A stretch of 13,592 bases of DNA, from contig QHXU01000005.1 of NCBI GenBank assembly GCA_003223065.1, positions 1 to 13,592 on the forward strand, written 5' to 3'. Source of the DNA: Acidobacteriota bacterium. GTDB lineage: Bacteria; Acidobacteriota; Terriglobia; Bryobacterales; Bryobacteraceae. Both the position numbers and the translations under genes were made by a program. Below, piece after piece: positions 12,735 to 13,592 of this stretch; position 1 is the first letter of the stretch; each line of letters starts with the position of its first letter. Under the pieces are notes generated by a model. That model saw only the letters and a list, made by a program, of their open reading frames with translations, was not told where the DNA came from and did not search any database.

Positions 12735-13592
12735 TCAGCGGCCAAAAGCGGCGCTCACCGGTGAGCCGGTCGCGCCCTTGTATTCGGCCGGATCGAGACC
12801 CATCAGCTTTATGATTGTGGGGGCGATGTCGCGCTGCGCGGCCCCGGCGTCGGATAGGCCGGTGGCGGGTGTATCGGGACCGGCGATGGCGAGCCAGACA
12901 CGATCGGCCCCTGCAACATTCTTGCCGTGGTTGCTCCAGTCCGCGAGCGTGCCTCCCCGCCCATGATCCGAAGTAATGATCAAAGTGGTACGGCCGCGGT
13001 ACTCTTGCATGCTCTCGACGGTATTCCAGAGGCGTTCGAGGAACTGATCGAAATCGGAGATTGCATCGAGAACCCGGTCGTAGCGGTGGTCGTGCGCCCA
13101 GTCATCGGTTTCATCGAGCGAGATGTAGAGTACGCGCGGCTTGGCGGCCTTTAGATATTCGAGCGCCATGGTGTACGTGATGTAGTCGTGACGCGCATTG
13201 TCCCAGGGGGTGAGCATGCGGAACTGGAGGCTGCTCAGCTCTGCGAGGCTCGGCGAGGGTTTCGGTCCTTCGATGGCTTGATAGCCCGCATTAAGAAAGA
13301 TGGATCCTTCGGTGTGCTCACCGATCGCGCGGAAGGTATCCCAGCTTGCCAGGAGCGCGACTTGTTCTTTAGCCAGGCCGAGCTTGCGCTTGAGGAATTC
13401 GAGCACGGTTTCGTTGGGGTTGCGGATGGGATCGTTTCCGTGAATAGACTCCTCAACTCGTCCGGTCAGGATTTCGGAATAGCCGGGATAAGAAACGCGA
13501 TACGGGTTGGTGACCTGGACATTGGGAAGCGCGAGCCCGCGGGCTGCGAGCTGTTTCCAGAAGAACGGCATGAGCGTTTCGCGGCGTTCGGG
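12735..13592 (-). CDS. alkaline phosphatase superfamily hydrolase (5' end beyond window)
   Basis: The frame continues to the right edge, giving 285 visible residues; the N-terminus is missing. The first residues, PERRETLMPFFWKQLAARG, match the region just after the start of the catalytic core in this family. Metal and nucleophile candidates are the Ser residues in VSYPGYSEILTGR, the Asp and His in DETDDWAHDHRYDRV, the Asp-His pair in ITSDHGRGG, and the His in WSNHGKN. All are in the order of the alkaline phosphatase/sulfatase/phosphodiesterase superfamily. The enzyme should be a two-metal phosphatase or phosphodiesterase; substrate and location are not determinable because a possible signal peptide lies outside the window. 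It converges with the MATE gene, 1 nt apart. Near the C-terminus, RDIAPTIIKLMGLDPAEYKG is the usual end of this fold. Confidence is high for the superfamily and low for a specific substrate. Confidence 0.88.
   Translation of the reverse strand, partial: PERRETLMPFFWKQLAARGLALPNVQVTNPYRVSYPGYSEILTGRVEESIHGNDPIRNPNETVLEFLKRKLGLAKEQVALLASWDTFRAIGEHTEGSIFLNAGYQAIEGPKPSPSLAELSSLQFRMLTPWDNARHDYITYTMALEYLKAAKPRVLYISLDETDDWAHDHRYDRVLDAISDFDQFLERLWNTVESMQEYRGRTTLIITSDHGRGGTLADWSNHGKNVAGADRVWLAIAGPDTPATGLSDAGAAQRDIAPTIIKLMGLDPAEYKGATGSPVSAAFGR

Noticed and set aside
12026..12745. Open frame of 239 codons on the minus strand opposite the MATE gene
   Set aside because: Polar R/H/E-rich translation typical of antisense frames; it overlaps two well-supported genes.

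Overview
The window is a GC-rich bacterial chromosome segment, densely packed with genes, and most likely comes from an Acidobacteriota genome of the Solibacter/Bryobacterales type. The reasons are an orphan MacB/FtsX double-core permease of the acidobacterial (ADOP) kind, an Hfq-like protein with a long basic N-terminal extension, several secreted TPR proteins, and a secreted protein with a degenerate VWA-like domain. The assignment is inference from family knowledge; no rRNA or other marker is present. No tRNA, rRNA, CRISPR array, insertion sequence or phage gene was seen.

Layout. (1) Positions 1-3868, minus strand: a compact unit reading right to left. It runs from a DUF1223 secreted thioredoxin-like protein, through a VOC/glyoxalase-fold protein (4 nt gap) and an ADOP permease (35 nt gap), to a small conserved protein cut by the window edge (14 nt gap). 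(2) Positions 3869-3921: a short divergent control region. (3) Positions 3922-5327, plus strand: a DNA polymerase III delta-prime-like clamp-loader subunit without cysteines, then a divergent Hfq-like protein. The Hfq-like gene has its own candidate promoter, and a perfect 12-bp palindrome overlaps its ribosome binding site. (4) Positions 5356-5772, minus strand: a small cysteine-cluster protein of unknown function, convergent with hfq. (5) Positions 5773-5869: a divergent region with an imperfect direct duplication. (6) Positions 5870-9215, plus strand: a tightly coupled unit of a cytosolic mini-TPR protein, an exported protein with a broken metalloprotease-like motif (HAxxH) plus TPRs, an exported TPR protein, and RNase III, whose start overlaps the preceding gene by 14 nt. 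(7) Positions 9216-11284: an AT-richer spacer with a possible 25-codon ORF, an exported VWA-like protein without a MIDAS motif, and a class I methyltransferase with an export signal. (8) Positions 11357-12733: a NorM-type MATE transporter, ending 1 nt from the end of (9), a convergent alkaline-phosphatase-superfamily enzyme that runs off the right edge.

How the genes may work together. The Hfq-like protein and RNase III lie within 4 kb of each other, which gives the middle of the window an RNA-metabolism flavour, but the exported TPR proteins between them have no obvious RNA role. The left operon looks like an envelope/transport unit. The most unusual elements are the HAxxH TPR protein, the Hfq-like protein lacking the normal (Y/F)KH motif, the exported FAM173-like methyltransferase with its exported VWA-like neighbour, and the Cys-less delta-prime subunit. 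No Rho-independent terminator with a clear U-tract was found, so transcription-unit ends are inferred from gene arrangement.
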